Shown piece after piece: positions 42,985-52,475 of a DNA stretch of 64,000 bases. The notes beneath the pieces were generated by a model, which was given only the letters and a program-made list of their open reading frames with translations, did no database searches and was not told the DNA's origin. Location: positions 744,001 to 808,000 of the forward strand of contig NZ_FNSD01000001.1 of assembly GCF_900105625.1 (NCBI RefSeq), given 5' to 3'. The DNA comes from Terriglobus roseus (GTDB taxonomy: Bacteria > Acidobacteriota > Terriglobia > Terriglobales > Acidobacteriaceae). Position 1 is the stretch's first letter, and each line of letters opens with the position of its first letter. The position numbers and the translations under genes are program-made.

Positions 42985-45111
42985 TTAGCCCGCGATCACG
43001 ATCTCCGAGAAGTCTGCAACCTTGCCGTAGTCCAGCAGGATCCGTTGCAGCAGGCCGAGTCGAGCGGCGCGCACCGTTGGTTCTGGCGCCATGACCATCA
43101 CCTTTTCGAAGAACTGGTCGACATAAGGCCGCAGTTCCGCAATGGTCGCGAGCGCCATCTTGTAGTCTCCGTCTTTGCGAAGGCCTTCGACCCACGCGGC
43201 ACGCCGGCCGCTCTCCTCGGAGAGCGTACGCTCGACGGGCTCCGTCAGGAACTCACGGTGTCCGCCCGGGGTGAAGGTTTCCCCCTTGGCCCTGGCCTGG
43301 TCAATGAGGTTTTTCATCCGTTTGAACGCTGCGGCAATGGCTGCGAAGTCTTCGCTGCTGCGCGCGGCGGCGACCGCGTCGACACGCGCGATCGTGTCCC
43401 GCACGTCGTCTGGATTGGCAGCCATAACGGCCTTCACGACGTCGTAAGCGGCGCCACGCACCTCGCGCAGATACCACTCAAGACGCTCGGCGAGGAATGC
43501 CTTCACGTTATCGCAAAGAGCTGCGTCTGCGCCTGTCGCGGCGGTTGCAATCTCACTCAGAGTAAGTGGCAGGGTGCTCTCTGCCAGCATCTTCACGATG
43601 CCGTTGGCCGCGCGCCGCAGCGCGAACGGATCCTTCGATCCGGTGGGCTGCAGACCCAGGCCGAACATGCCGCTGATGGTGTCGACCTTATCGGCGATGG
43701 CCAGCAACAGCCCCTCTGCCGTGGGCGGAATCGCGTCGTCCATGCCCACGGGCTGGTACTGTGCATAGATTGCCTGCGAGACGACTTCGCCGTGTCCCTG
43801 CGCCTTTGCGTACAAGCCACCGATGACGCCCTGCAGCTCCGTGAATTCCTTTACCAGCTCGGTCGTCAGATCCGTCTTGGCCAGTGTTGCGGCGGTGTCG
43901 AGTGCTTCAAGATCCAGCCCGCTTCCCTGTTCCTTCGTCGCCGGCCTAGTCAGCCAATGTTCCTTGGCGATGATGCCCAGCTTTGCGGCCACAGACCGTA
44001 CGCGTTCGCTCTTGGCGGCATAGCTGCCCAGTTCCTTCTGGAAGGTCACGTTCTCCAGCAGTGCGCTTCGGTCGGCGAGCGGCACGCGCTGATCGAACTC
44101 GTAAAAGAAACGAGCGTCGTTGAAGCGCGCACGCAGAACGCGCTCGTTGCCGTGGCGGATGATCTCCGTTGCCTTTTCGCTTGGCTCCGTATTCAGCACG
44201 GCGAGGAAGTAGGGTGCGAGCTTGCCGTCGGCATCTTCCACGGCGAAGTAGTTCTGGTGGTCACGCATCACGGTGACGAGAACTTCTTCGGGCAGCGCCA
44301 GGAACTCTGCTTCGAAGGACCCGAGGATGATACCTGGCCACTCGGTCAGGTGCGTGACCTTGTCGACCAGCGGATGGTCCTCACGCCAGCGCGCGCCTTC
44401 GACTTGGCGCATGACCTTATCGAGCGCCTTGCGAATTTTCTCGCGGCGATGCTCGACATTGGCCATCACCTTCGCTTCGTAAAGCTTGTGCGCGTACTCC
44501 GTCGGCGAGACAATTGTGATGGGCGCATAGCCGTACAGGACACGATGACCGTAGGTCACGTTTGAGGCGGCGGTGCCAGCCCACTCAACGGAAATGACCG
44601 AAGCATCGAGAAGCGCAAGCATCCACTGGATGGGCCGCACAAAACGCTCGGGCTGCCCTGGACGCCAGCGCATATTCTTCGCCCAGTAGAGTGCAGCGAT
44701 CTCCTTCGGCAGCTCCGCCTGAATCAATTCGGCAAAGCTGCGGCCAGCGCGTTTTGCCGTGGCGGCGAGGTATTCACCCTTTGCGTTTGTGACCGTGCGC
44801 AAAGCATCTACGGTAACGCCGGCCTTCTCTGCGAAGGCTTCGGCAGCCTTGGTCGGTTTTCCATCCTTATAGGCAGCCTTTACCGGCGGTCCGAGCAGTT
44901 CCTCTTCTACGTCTGCCTGTCCAGCGAGGACGCCCTTCACCAGAACAGCGATGCGGCGCGGTGTCGAAAAGCTCTCGGTCACGCTGCCCTCTGCGAGCAG
45001 GCGCTCGCGCGTCAAAAGATCCGTAACGCGCCTGGCAAGCTCTGCCTGCGCCGCCGGCAACATGCGTGCGGGCACTTCTTCCAAACCAATCTCAAAGAGA
45101 AAATCAGCCAT
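42985..45111 (-). CDS. glyS: Glycyl-tRNA synthetase beta subunit
   Basis: A 708-residue beta chain of the tetrameric alpha2beta2 bacterial GlyRS, carrying the tRNA-binding and HD-like regions. The start MADFLFEIGLEEVPARM and the FRPxQWMLALL and MRDHQNYF blocks match GlyS. The ATG overlaps the glyQ stop as TAATG, so translation is coupled and equal subunit amounts are expected. The length matches E. coli GlyS (689). Confidence 0.97.
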   Translation of the reverse strand: MADFLFEIGLEEVPARMLPAAQAELARRVTDLLTRERLLAEGSVTESFSTPRRIAVLVKGVLAGQADVEEELLGPPVKAAYKDGKPTKAAEAFAEKAGVTVDALRTVTNAKGEYLAATAKRAGRSFAELIQAELPKEIAALYWAKNMRWRPGQPERFVRPIQWMLALLDASVISVEWAGTAASNVTYGHRVLYGYAPITIVSPTEYAHKLYEAKVMANVEHRREKIRKALDKVMRQVEGARWREDHPLVDKVTHLTEWPGIILGSFEAEFLALPEEVLVTVMRDHQNYFAVEDADGKLAPYFLAVLNTEPSEKATEIIRHGNERVLRARFNDARFFYEFDQRVPLADRSALLENVTFQKELGSYAAKSERVRSVAAKLGIIAKEHWLTRPATKEQGSGLDLEALDTAATLAKTDLTTELVKEFTELQGVIGGLYAKAQGHGEVVSQAIYAQYQPVGMDDAIPPTAEGLLLAIADKVDTISGMFGLGLQPTGSKDPFALRRAANGIVKMLAESTLPLTLSEIATAATGADAALCDNVKAFLAERLEWYLREVRGAAYDVVKAVMAANPDDVRDTIARVDAVAAARSSEDFAAIAAAFKRMKNLIDQARAKGETFTPGGHREFLTEPVERTLSEESGRRAAWVEGLRKDGDYKMALATIAELRPYVDQFFEKVMVMAPEPTVRAARLGLLQRILLDYGKVADFSEIVIAG

Positions 45112-46100
45112 TACGCACCTGCCTTTTCGTTCAGAGCAGATACGCGATCGCCCTGCTGCGCGAACGCCTTTGCCACGCCGACGATCAGCGTGCGGATGCG
45201 TGCCATAACACCGACGCGCTCCGTCACCGAGATGGCGCCGCGGGCGTCGAGCGTATTGAACAGATGCGAGCACTTCAGCGCAAGCTCATACGCACCGAGC
45301 ACAGGGAAACGCTTTAAACGGGTAGCATCTGCGTCCTCGGGCATCGCCTTTGCCGCATCCAGCAGTGCCAGGCACTCAGCCTCGTATAGACCCAGGTGCT
45401 CCCACAGCTTGCTTACATCGGCGTAGTCGAAGCTGTAGGCCGAAAGCTGCTGCTCTTCAAACAGCCGCACCTCGCCGTAGGTGGTGATCTTGCCGGTGTC
45501 CGGCTCCTTCGCCCACTCGATCTCGTAAATGGATTCCTTGTCCTGCAGGAACTGCGTCAGGCGTTCCAGACCATAGGTGATCTCGCCGCTGATGGGATCG
45601 AGATCCAGGCCGCCGCACTGCTGAAAATAGGTGAATTGGGTGATTTCCTGGCCATCCATCATGACCTGCCAGCCAACGCCCCAGGCCCCGCCCACCGGCC
45701 ACTCCCAGTTGTCTTCCTCGAACTTGATGTCGTGGTCAGCCAGCACAATGCCGATGGCTTCGAGGCTCTGCAGGTAGAGCTCCTGGATGTTGAGCGGTGG
45801 TGGTTTCAGGATCACCTGGAACTGGGTGTGCTTGTACAGGCGGTTAGGATTCTCACCGTAGCGGCCATCCGCGGGACGGCGCGAGGGCTGCGCGTACGCG
45901 ATGCGGACAGGCTTCGGACCAAGCACACGCAAAAAGGTGTCCGGCGACATGGTGCCTGCGCCCACCTCGGTGTCATAGGGCTGTTGCAATACGCAGCCGC
46001 GCTCCGCCCAGAAACGCTGCAGGGCAAAAAGCGTCTCCTGAAAGGTCAAGGCAGTGGGCAATTTGGATGGGGTTTCAGCGGCTTCTGCGACGGCAGACAT
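45111..46100 (-). CDS. glyQ: Glycyl-tRNA synthetase alpha subunit
   Basis: A 329-residue catalytic alpha chain. The class II motifs are readable: LALQRFWAERGCVLQQPYD, then ETGVGTM-type EVGAGTMSPDTFLRVLGP, and YAQPSRRPADGRYGENPNR. The DEEDNWE-like EEDNWEWPVGGAWG and GLDLDPISGEITYGLERL follow. It forms the active site with the beta subunit encoded next. Confidence 0.97.
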   Translation of the reverse strand: MSAVAEAAETPSKLPTALTFQETLFALQRFWAERGCVLQQPYDTEVGAGTMSPDTFLRVLGPKPVRIAYAQPSRRPADGRYGENPNRLYKHTQFQVILKPPPLNIQELYLQSLEAIGIVLADHDIKFEEDNWEWPVGGAWGVGWQVMMDGQEITQFTYFQQCGGLDLDPISGEITYGLERLTQFLQDKESIYEIEWAKEPDTGKITTYGEVRLFEEQQLSAYSFDYADVSKLWEHLGLYEAECLALLDAAKAMPEDADATRLKRFPVLGAYELALKCSHLFNTLDARGAISVTERVGVMARIRTLIVGVAKAFAQQGDRVSALNEKAGA

Positions 46101-46236
46101 GGTGGTTTCGTGCTCCTAACGGTGTCCCCTCAGTCTACCGCGCGGAGCCGCACCACGGATTCACGCCCCTTACGACAAGCCGCGCAGGTCTGTACCAGCC
46201 CCTGCGCCGCATGGAATCACCGTAAAGGCGAATGGA

Positions 46237-46485
46237 CTAGATGTGAATGCCCCAGCTCAGTTCGCTGATCTGCGTCTCAATCTCAAGCAGCGCAGCTTCC
46301 AGAGCGGAGCGGCGGTGAGGACTGGAGGTACGTTCGCTCAGGATGCGCTCGCGCTGCAGATTCAGGCCCTGCAGCTTACGCTGGCGGTCCCGTTCCGTGA
46401 TGCGGTTTTCATCTGCCGTTGCGGCCTTTTGGGCCTCAGTCTGTTCCGGCAGATCGACGTCTTCTTTTTCCGTGCCTCGAGCCAT
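46237..46485 (-). CDS. Small charged protein, unknown function
   Basis: An 82-residue hydrophilic, mostly helical protein rich in Arg, Glu and Gln (ITERDRQRKLQGLNLQRERIL, then ALEAALLEIETQISEL). No signal peptide or membrane segment. It is a possible coiled coil. The coding frame is open and plausible, and the gene is divergent from the RND pump gene 188 bases away. I do not recognise a family. Confidence 0.55.
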   Translation of the reverse strand: MARGTEKEDVDLPEQTEAQKAATADENRITERDRQRKLQGLNLQRERILSERTSSPHRRSALEAALLEIETQISELSWGIHI

Positions 46486-46673
46486 ACAGCGATTCTACGC
46501 TTCGGTGTCGGGGACCGGTGTGAAGGTGTGTCGCGAAAGAGCGCCCCGAGAGAGCGTTTATCGCCGCCAACCGCCGCAGGAGCCCCGCAGGATGTCTCAC
46601 ATTTGGCACAATGGACTGCACGGCATCTCGCCGTGCTTTCAATCGCACCAATAGCAACCGGAGCCCGTCCGCC

Positions 46674-49600
46674 ATGTGGATCGTCCGCCTCGCACTTCGA
46701 CGCCCCTACACCTTCGTGGTGATGGCCGTACTGATCCTTGTCATGGGCGTGGTCTCCATTGAGACGATGTCGACCGACATCTTCCCGACCATCGATATTC
46801 CCGTCGTCACGGTGATCTGGCAGTACAACGGGACCAGCCCGGACGAGATGGAGAAGCGCTTCACGACCATCAGTGAGCGCGCCATGACGACGACCGTTAA
46901 CGACATCGAACACATCGAGTCGCAGTCCGTCTCCGGCATCTCCATCATCAAGATCTTCTTCCAGCCGGGCGTGAAGATTGAAGCAGCCGTCGCCCAGGTA
47001 ACGGCCGTCAACCAGACGATTTTGCGCGTGCTGCCGACGGGCACGACACCGCCGTTCATCCTGCAGTTCTCCGCGTCCAACGTGCCGATCCTGCAGGCGG
47101 TCATGTCATCCGACCGGCTCTCTGAAACCGAACTGTACGACCTCGGAGCACAGTTTGTCCGCACGCAGCTCGCCACCGTGCAGGGCGCGCAGGTGCCCAA
47201 TCCCTACGGTGGCAGGGCGCGCCAGGTTTCGGTGGATATCGATACGGTTGCCATGCAGGCGAAGGGGGTCTCCCCGTCGGACGTGGTGAATGCGCTCACC
47301 GCGCAGAACCTGATCCTCCCTGCGGGCGATGCCCGAATAGGCGACCGCGATTACCTTGTCCGGACGAACGCTTCGCCGCTGATCGCGGCTCAGCTCAACG
47401 ACATCCCCATCAAGCAGGTTAACGGCGCCACTATCTATATGCGCGATGTCGCGCAGGTGCACGAGGGCAGTGCCGTACAGCTCTCCATTGTGCGTGCGGA
47501 TGGTCGCCGCGCGGTGCTGCTCACCATTTTGAAGGCGGCTTCGGCCTCCACGCTGGACATTGTCAAGCGCGTGAAGGCCGTCCTGCCGAAGATCCTGGCA
47601 AACCTGCCGCCGCCTGCGCCGGACATCAAGATCCTGTTTGACCAGTCGATCTTCGTGCAGGCTGCGTTGACGGGCGTGGTTAAGGAAGCTGCCATCGCAG
47701 CCGGCCTGACCGCCATCATGATCCTGCTCTTCCTCGGATCCTGGCGATCGACGGTCATCATCGCAGTGTCGATTCCGCTGTCGATCCTCGTATCGATCAT
47801 CATCATGAAGGCTCTGGGCCAGACGTTGAATACGATGACGCTCGGCGGCCTTGGCCTGGCGGTCGGAATCCTGGTGGACGATGCCACAGTGGAGATCGAG
47901 AACATCCATCGAAACCTGGGTCTCGGCAAGGAGATTGAACCGGCCATCCTCGACGGCGCCGCTCAAATCGCTGTCCCGGCGTTCGTCTCTACGCTGGCCA
48001 TCTGTATCGTGTTCGTGCCGGTCGTCTTCCTGTCAGGAGCCGCTCGCAGCCTATTTACGCCACTGGGCATGGCCGTCGTCTTCGCCATGATGGCGTCGTA
48101 CTTCCTGTCGCGCACGCTGGTGCCGACGATGGTCAAGTTTCTGCTCGCAGCGGAAGTCGAAGTCTACGCACTGGCCGAAGCGGAACATGGCGATCACCCG
48201 CTAACGGCGGAAGAGATGGCCGAGATCGAGCAGAAGCGCCGTGGTCTCGGCCTCATCTGGCGGACGCACTTTGCGTTCAACAGGGTCTTTGAAGCCATTC
48301 GGTCGCGCTATCAGCGGTTCCTTGACTGGACGCTGGTTCACACCAGCTTCACTCTTGGATGTTTCGGCCTCTTCATCCTGATCTCGTTCTGCACCATCCC
48401 GTTCATCGGCCGCGACTTCTTCCCGGACGTCGACGCGGGCAGCTTCCGTCTGCACGTCCGCTGTCCACCCGGCACCCGTCTCGAACGGACCGAAGAGATC
48501 TTCGGGCAAGTCGATCAGACGATTCGCGACGTTATTCCGGCGGATGAGTTGGGCGGCATCCTGGACAACATGGGTGTTCCGCAGGGCTTCAACCTGGCCT
48601 TCGGCGACGGTTCCCTCACCGACGTGCAGGACGGCGAAATACTCGTCAGTCTGAATGAGGAGCACCACAAGCCCACCGCAGGCTACCGAGCAAAGCTGCG
48701 TGAAGTGCTGCGTAAGAAGTTTCCGGAAGAGGTCTTCTACTTCCAGGCCTCGGACATCGTCAACCAGATCCTGAACTTCGGTCTGCCTGCACCGATCGAC
48801 ATCCAGATCAGCGGCCGTCTGGCCCAGGCCAACTACGCAACGGCGCAGGAAATTGCCAAGGCAGTCTCGCAAGTGCCGGGCGCCGTAGATGTGCACGTCC
48901 ACCAGATTATGTACGCGCCCGAGTTGCGCGTGAATGTGGACCGCACGCGCGCACAGCAGGTGAATCTGACCGAGTCCAGTGTGGCGAATGCCATGCTCAC
49001 GGCCCTTTCCGGTTCCGGCCAGGCCACACCGAACTACTGGTTGAATCCGACCAACGGTGTGAATTACCAGGTCGTTGTGCAGGTGCCGCTGTCCCAGATC
49101 AATTCGGTCGCCAGCCTGAACAGCATTCCCATCACGACAGGTGGGGCCAGCGCGGCGCCGCCACAGTTCAACGGCGGAACGCCGGCGCCCGGCAACGCAC
49201 AACTGCTCTCGAACCTTGCGCAGATCCAGCATGCTGCCAGCCCGGGCATCACGAATCACTACAACGTGCAGCCTGTGTACGACGTGTTCGTAAACGTGCA
49301 GGGACGCGACCTGGGTGGCGTAGCCACGGACGTCGACAAAGTGTTGAAGAGCTTCGAGCCGAAGCTGTCCAAGGGTGCGACCATGACGGTGCGCGGACAG
49401 GTGAAGAGCATGCAGGACAGCTTCACCGGCTTGGGTCTGGGCATGATTTTCGCCGTTCTGCTGGTTTACCTGCTGATGGTGGTCAACTTCCAGAGCTGGC
49501 TTGATCCGTTCATCATCCTGATGGCGCTGCCGGGCGCTGCCTGCGGCATCCTGTGGATGCTGTTCCTGACGAGCACGCGATTCTCCGTGCCCTCTCTGAT

Positions 49601-49970
49601 GGGCGCCATCATGACCGTCGGCGTCGCCACGGCAAACTCGATCCTGATGGTGACGTTCGCGAATGATCAGCGTTCACTGGGGCTGAACAGCCTGCAGGCA
49701 GCCTCCGCTGCGGGCTTCACACGTCTGCGGCCCGTTATGATGACGGCCCTGGCGATGATCCTCGGCATGCTTCCCATGTCCCTGGGTATGGGCGAGGGTG
49801 GCGAGCAGAATGCACCGCTGGGGCGCGCCGTCATCGGCGGACTGCTGGTGGCAACGGCCACCACGCTGGTCATCGTCCCCATCTTCTACTCGCTGCTGCG
49901 TAAGGCCCCGCCGTTGAGCATGCAGGTTGACGCCAATACCGAGCAGGAGGAGTACTTTGAACATGCATAG
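46674..49970 (+). CDS. RND-family efflux pump, inner-membrane subunit
   Basis: A 1098-residue RND pump of the AcrB/HAE1-like type. It has twelve predicted membrane segments and two large periplasmic loops. The TM4 proton-relay motif GILVDDATVEIENIHRN (two Asp) is intact. The extra residues of the cytoplasmic loop (~500-545, acidic and Glu-rich) are unusual. The ATG at 46674 (MWIVRLALRRPYTFV) is the family-like start. It is the first gene of an operon with an adaptor and an ABC-2 pair. No TolC-type outer-membrane gene is adjacent. Confidence 0.95.
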   Translation: MWIVRLALRRPYTFVVMAVLILVMGVVSIETMSTDIFPTIDIPVVTVIWQYNGTSPDEMEKRFTTISERAMTTTVNDIEHIESQSVSGISIIKIFFQPGVKIEAAVAQVTAVNQTILRVLPTGTTPPFILQFSASNVPILQAVMSSDRLSETELYDLGAQFVRTQLATVQGAQVPNPYGGRARQVSVDIDTVAMQAKGVSPSDVVNALTAQNLILPAGDARIGDRDYLVRTNASPLIAAQLNDIPIKQVNGATIYMRDVAQVHEGSAVQLSIVRADGRRAVLLTILKAASASTLDIVKRVKAVLPKILANLPPPAPDIKILFDQSIFVQAALTGVVKEAAIAAGLTAIMILLFLGSWRSTVIIAVSIPLSILVSIIIMKALGQTLNTMTLGGLGLAVGILVDDATVEIENIHRNLGLGKEIEPAILDGAAQIAVPAFVSTLAICIVFVPVVFLSGAARSLFTPLGMAVVFAMMASYFLSRTLVPTMVKFLLAAEVEVYALAEAEHGDHPLTAEEMAEIEQKRRGLGLIWRTHFAFNRVFEAIRSRYQRFLDWTLVHTSFTLGCFGLFILISFCTIPFIGRDFFPDVDAGSFRLHVRCPPGTRLERTEEIFGQVDQTIRDVIPADELGGILDNMGVPQGFNLAFGDGSLTDVQDGEILVSLNEEHHKPTAGYRAKLREVLRKKFPEEVFYFQASDIVNQILNFGLPAPIDIQISGRLAQANYATAQEIAKAVSQVPGAVDVHVHQIMYAPELRVNVDRTRAQQVNLTESSVANAMLTALSGSGQATPNYWLNPTNGVNYQVVVQVPLSQINSVASLNSIPITTGGASAAPPQFNGGTPAPGNAQLLSNLAQIQHAASPGITNHYNVQPVYDVFVNVQGRDLGGVATDVDKVLKSFEPKLSKGATMTVRGQVKSMQDSFTGLGLGMIFAVLLVYLLMVVNFQSWLDPFIILMALPGAACGILWMLFLTSTRFSVPSLMGAIMTVGVATANSILMVTFANDQRSLGLNSLQAASAAGFTRLRPVMMTALAMILGMLPMSLGMGEGGEQNAPLGRAVIGGLLVATATTLVIVPIFYSLLRKAPPLSMQVDANTEQEEYFEHA

Positions 49971-50027
49971 ACGCACGCTCGACCTACCCTCATTCTTCCA
50001 ATCAAGTCCGCAAGGAGCCGCGTAGGC

Positions 50028-51278
50028 ATGGCGCAGAACTTCATCGACGCACCGGCAACCGCCGGCGAGCATAATCCCGTGAACACCCCCACAACACCTG
50101 AACCCGTGGGGCGCGGCGCCATCATCGCTGCTGGAGCTTTTTTCCTGCTGCTGATCGTGATCGGCATCGCCTTCCTTCTGCCCAAGCTCCGCCACAAGGA
50201 GACGCTGCAGGAAGACGTACGTGCCAACGCCGGTCCGCCACCCGTGGCTGTCACCAAGGTGAGCCTGGGCCAGGCGACAAATGTCCTCGACCTGCCAGGC
50301 ACGGTTCAGGCGTTCTCGCAGACACCCATCTTCGCCCGCACCAACGGCTACATCTCCAAGCGCTTCGTCGACATTGGCGATCACGTGAAGGCGGGCCAGT
50401 TGCTCGCCATCATTGAAGATCCGCAGACGGAACAGCAGCTGCGCCAGGCGCGTGCGACCGTACTGCAGCTGAAGGCACAGCTGGTGCAGGCGCAGGCCAA
50501 CGCCAAGCTGTCCACCCTGAATAACGTCCGCAACCAGCAACTGCAGCAGGAAGGCGTCATCTCGCAGGCCTCTGCAGATACCTTCACCGCTCAGGCCGGT
50601 GCGAACGATGCCACGGTAAACGCCGCCATCGCGAACATCGCCGCAGGGGAAGCCAACGTACGGTCACTGGAAGAACAGGCAAGCTTTGCACGCGTGACGG
50701 CTCCCTTCTCCGGCGTGATCCTGTCGCGCGGCATCGATGTTGGATCGCTCATCACGTCAGGCTCCGCCAACTCCGTGACACAACTGTTCACCATCGGCCA
50801 GTCGGGGACGGTGCGTGTCTTCGTCAATGTGCCACAGGCAAATGCGCCGGACGTTATGACCACAGACACTGCCAAGGTTACCTTCCGCGAACTGCCGGGC
50901 CAGGCCTTCAGTGGCAAGGTGACGCGATCCGCCAGTGCGATCGACATCACGTCGCGCACCATGCTGACGGAAATCGATCTGCCCAATCCGAAGAACTCCA
51001 TTCTTCCTGGCATGTTTGCGACCGTAAGCTTCAACACGCGTGATGCGAAGCCACCCGTACTGATCCCGGCCAACGCACTCTTCGTTCGCACCGCCGGCCC
51101 CCAGACGTTTGTGGTCGATTCCAACAACATTGCGCATCTCCGCAGCCTGACGCTTGGGCGGGACTACGGCAGCTTCACACAGGTCCTCACCGGGTTAAAG
51201 CCCGGTGATACCGTGGTGCTGTCGCCCTCCGATGCCGTCGCCGACAACGTCAAGGTCGATCCTCAGGTATTGAAGTAA
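50028..51278 (+). CDS. RND efflux periplasmic adaptor (membrane fusion protein)
   Basis: A 416-residue adaptor anchored by one segment (AIIAAGAFFLLLIVIGIAFLL, ~27-48). It has a barrel-sandwich hybrid domain (ISKRFVDIGDHVKAGQLLA and TAPFSGVI-like VTAPFSGVILSRGID), an alpha-hairpin between them, and C-terminal beta-barrel and membrane-proximal domains (PLPTARIDIT-like regions, LTGLKPGDTVV). It would link the RND pump to an outer-membrane channel. It starts 57 bases after the pump gene. Confidence 0.92.
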   Translation: MAQNFIDAPATAGEHNPVNTPTTPEPVGRGAIIAAGAFFLLLIVIGIAFLLPKLRHKETLQEDVRANAGPPPVAVTKVSLGQATNVLDLPGTVQAFSQTPIFARTNGYISKRFVDIGDHVKAGQLLAIIEDPQTEQQLRQARATVLQLKAQLVQAQANAKLSTLNNVRNQQLQQEGVISQASADTFTAQAGANDATVNAAIANIAAGEANVRSLEEQASFARVTAPFSGVILSRGIDVGSLITSGSANSVTQLFTIGQSGTVRVFVNVPQANAPDVMTTDTAKVTFRELPGQAFSGKVTRSASAIDITSRTMLTEIDLPNPKNSILPGMFATVSFNTRDAKPPVLIPANALFVRTAGPQTFVVDSNNIAHLRSLTLGRDYGSFTQVLTGLKPGDTVVLSPSDAVADNVKVDPQVLK

Positions 51279-51315
51279 CGCTTTCAGCGGATCGCCGCTG
51301 GAGCATAGGAGCAGC

Positions 51316-52275
51316 GTGAGCAGCGATATGAATTCTCCTGGCATCGTGAGCCTTCGCGGCCTGCGGAAGGTGTACGACGGCAAGCCGTCCGTTACGGCGG
51401 TCGACGGGATCGATCTCGACGTTCGTGAGGGCGAGATTTACGGGCTGCTGGGCCCGAATGGCGCCGGCAAGACGACGACCATCTCGGTCTGCACCACGCG
51501 TGTTCTGCCGACAGCGGGAACGGCCCACATCGCGGGCATCGACGTCGTTCGCAACCCCAGCGAGGCACGCCGCTTCATGGGTGTGGTGCCGCAGTACAAC
51601 ACCCTGGAACGTGCCTGCACGGTCGCGGAAAACATTCAGTTTCACTGTCTATACTTTGGATTTTCGAAGGCAGAGGCGAAGACGCGCACGGCGGAACTGC
51701 TCGACCAGTTCCACCTGACAGAACGCGCCGGATCGTATCCCGCGCAATTGTCCGGCGGCCTGGCGCAGCGGGTACAGATCGCCCGCGCCATCGCGCACCG
51801 GCCCCGCGTCCTGTTCCTGGACGAGCCCTCCGCAGGTCTGGATCCACAGAGCCGCATCGCCATGTGGGAGGCCGTACAGCGGCTGCACACGGAGGGCATT
51901 ACCGTCGTCCTGACGACACACTATATGGAAGAGGCTGACGAGCTGTGCGACCGGCTCTCCATCGTCGATCATGGCCGCGTGCTCGTGGAAGATACGCCGC
52001 AGGCGCTGAAGAACTCCGTTGGAGCCAGCACGCTGTATGAGTTGGATCTGCGCGAGCCAACCGAGTCGCTCATTCCCCTGCTTGGCGCGCTGCCTCACGT
52101 GACCGGGGTCGAAAGCACGCCCAAGGGCCTGCGCGTCATGGCTGGAAACGCCGACGGCCTTCTGCCACAGGTCGTCTCTGCGGCGACGCCATATGGTCTG
52201 CGCGACCTGAGCATTACCGAGCCCACGCTCGAGACAGTCTTCATCCGCCTAACCGGCCGAGACCTCCGGGAGTAG
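51316..52275 (+). CDS. ABC-2 type exporter ATPase (DrrA-like)
   Basis: A 319-residue ATPase. Walker A is GPNGAGKTT (~46), the signature is LSGGLAQRVQIA (~145) and Walker B is VLFLDEPSAGLDP (~165), with the H-loop in LTTHYMEEADELC. A C-terminal ~90-residue extension is common in DrrA/NodI-like ATPases. The start is GTG at 51316, with AGGAG close upstream. It partners the permease downstream. Substrate unknown; it could be a drug or a lipid/polysaccharide. Confidence 0.92.
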   Translation: MSSDMNSPGIVSLRGLRKVYDGKPSVTAVDGIDLDVREGEIYGLLGPNGAGKTTTISVCTTRVLPTAGTAHIAGIDVVRNPSEARRFMGVVPQYNTLERACTVAENIQFHCLYFGFSKAEAKTRTAELLDQFHLTERAGSYPAQLSGGLAQRVQIARAIAHRPRVLFLDEPSAGLDPQSRIAMWEAVQRLHTEGITVVLTTHYMEEADELCDRLSIVDHGRVLVEDTPQALKNSVGASTLYELDLREPTESLIPLLGALPHVTGVESTPKGLRVMAGNADGLLPQVVSAATPYGLRDLSITEPTLETVFIRLTGRDLRE

Positions 52276-52475
52276 GGCTTCTGGTCATGCGTGGCTTCCG
52301 CCATCGATGGAGCGCCAGCAGGCAGCCAGGCTTCAGTTCCGGATGGAGTAGGCTTTCCATCGACCGGCTGGTCGCCAACTGAGAGAGCGGAGCTTTCGGG
52401 GAAGCACGGCTTCGGCCATGTCATCCAGCAACACCAAGCAATCGGGCTTTCGCCCCTGAGGGATTCAAGCGCGCC

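Noticed and set aside
46603-46622. TGGCAC...TGCA resembling a sigma-54 promoter upstream of the RND pump
   Set aside because: The GG-to-GC spacing is one base too long for the -24/-12 rule.
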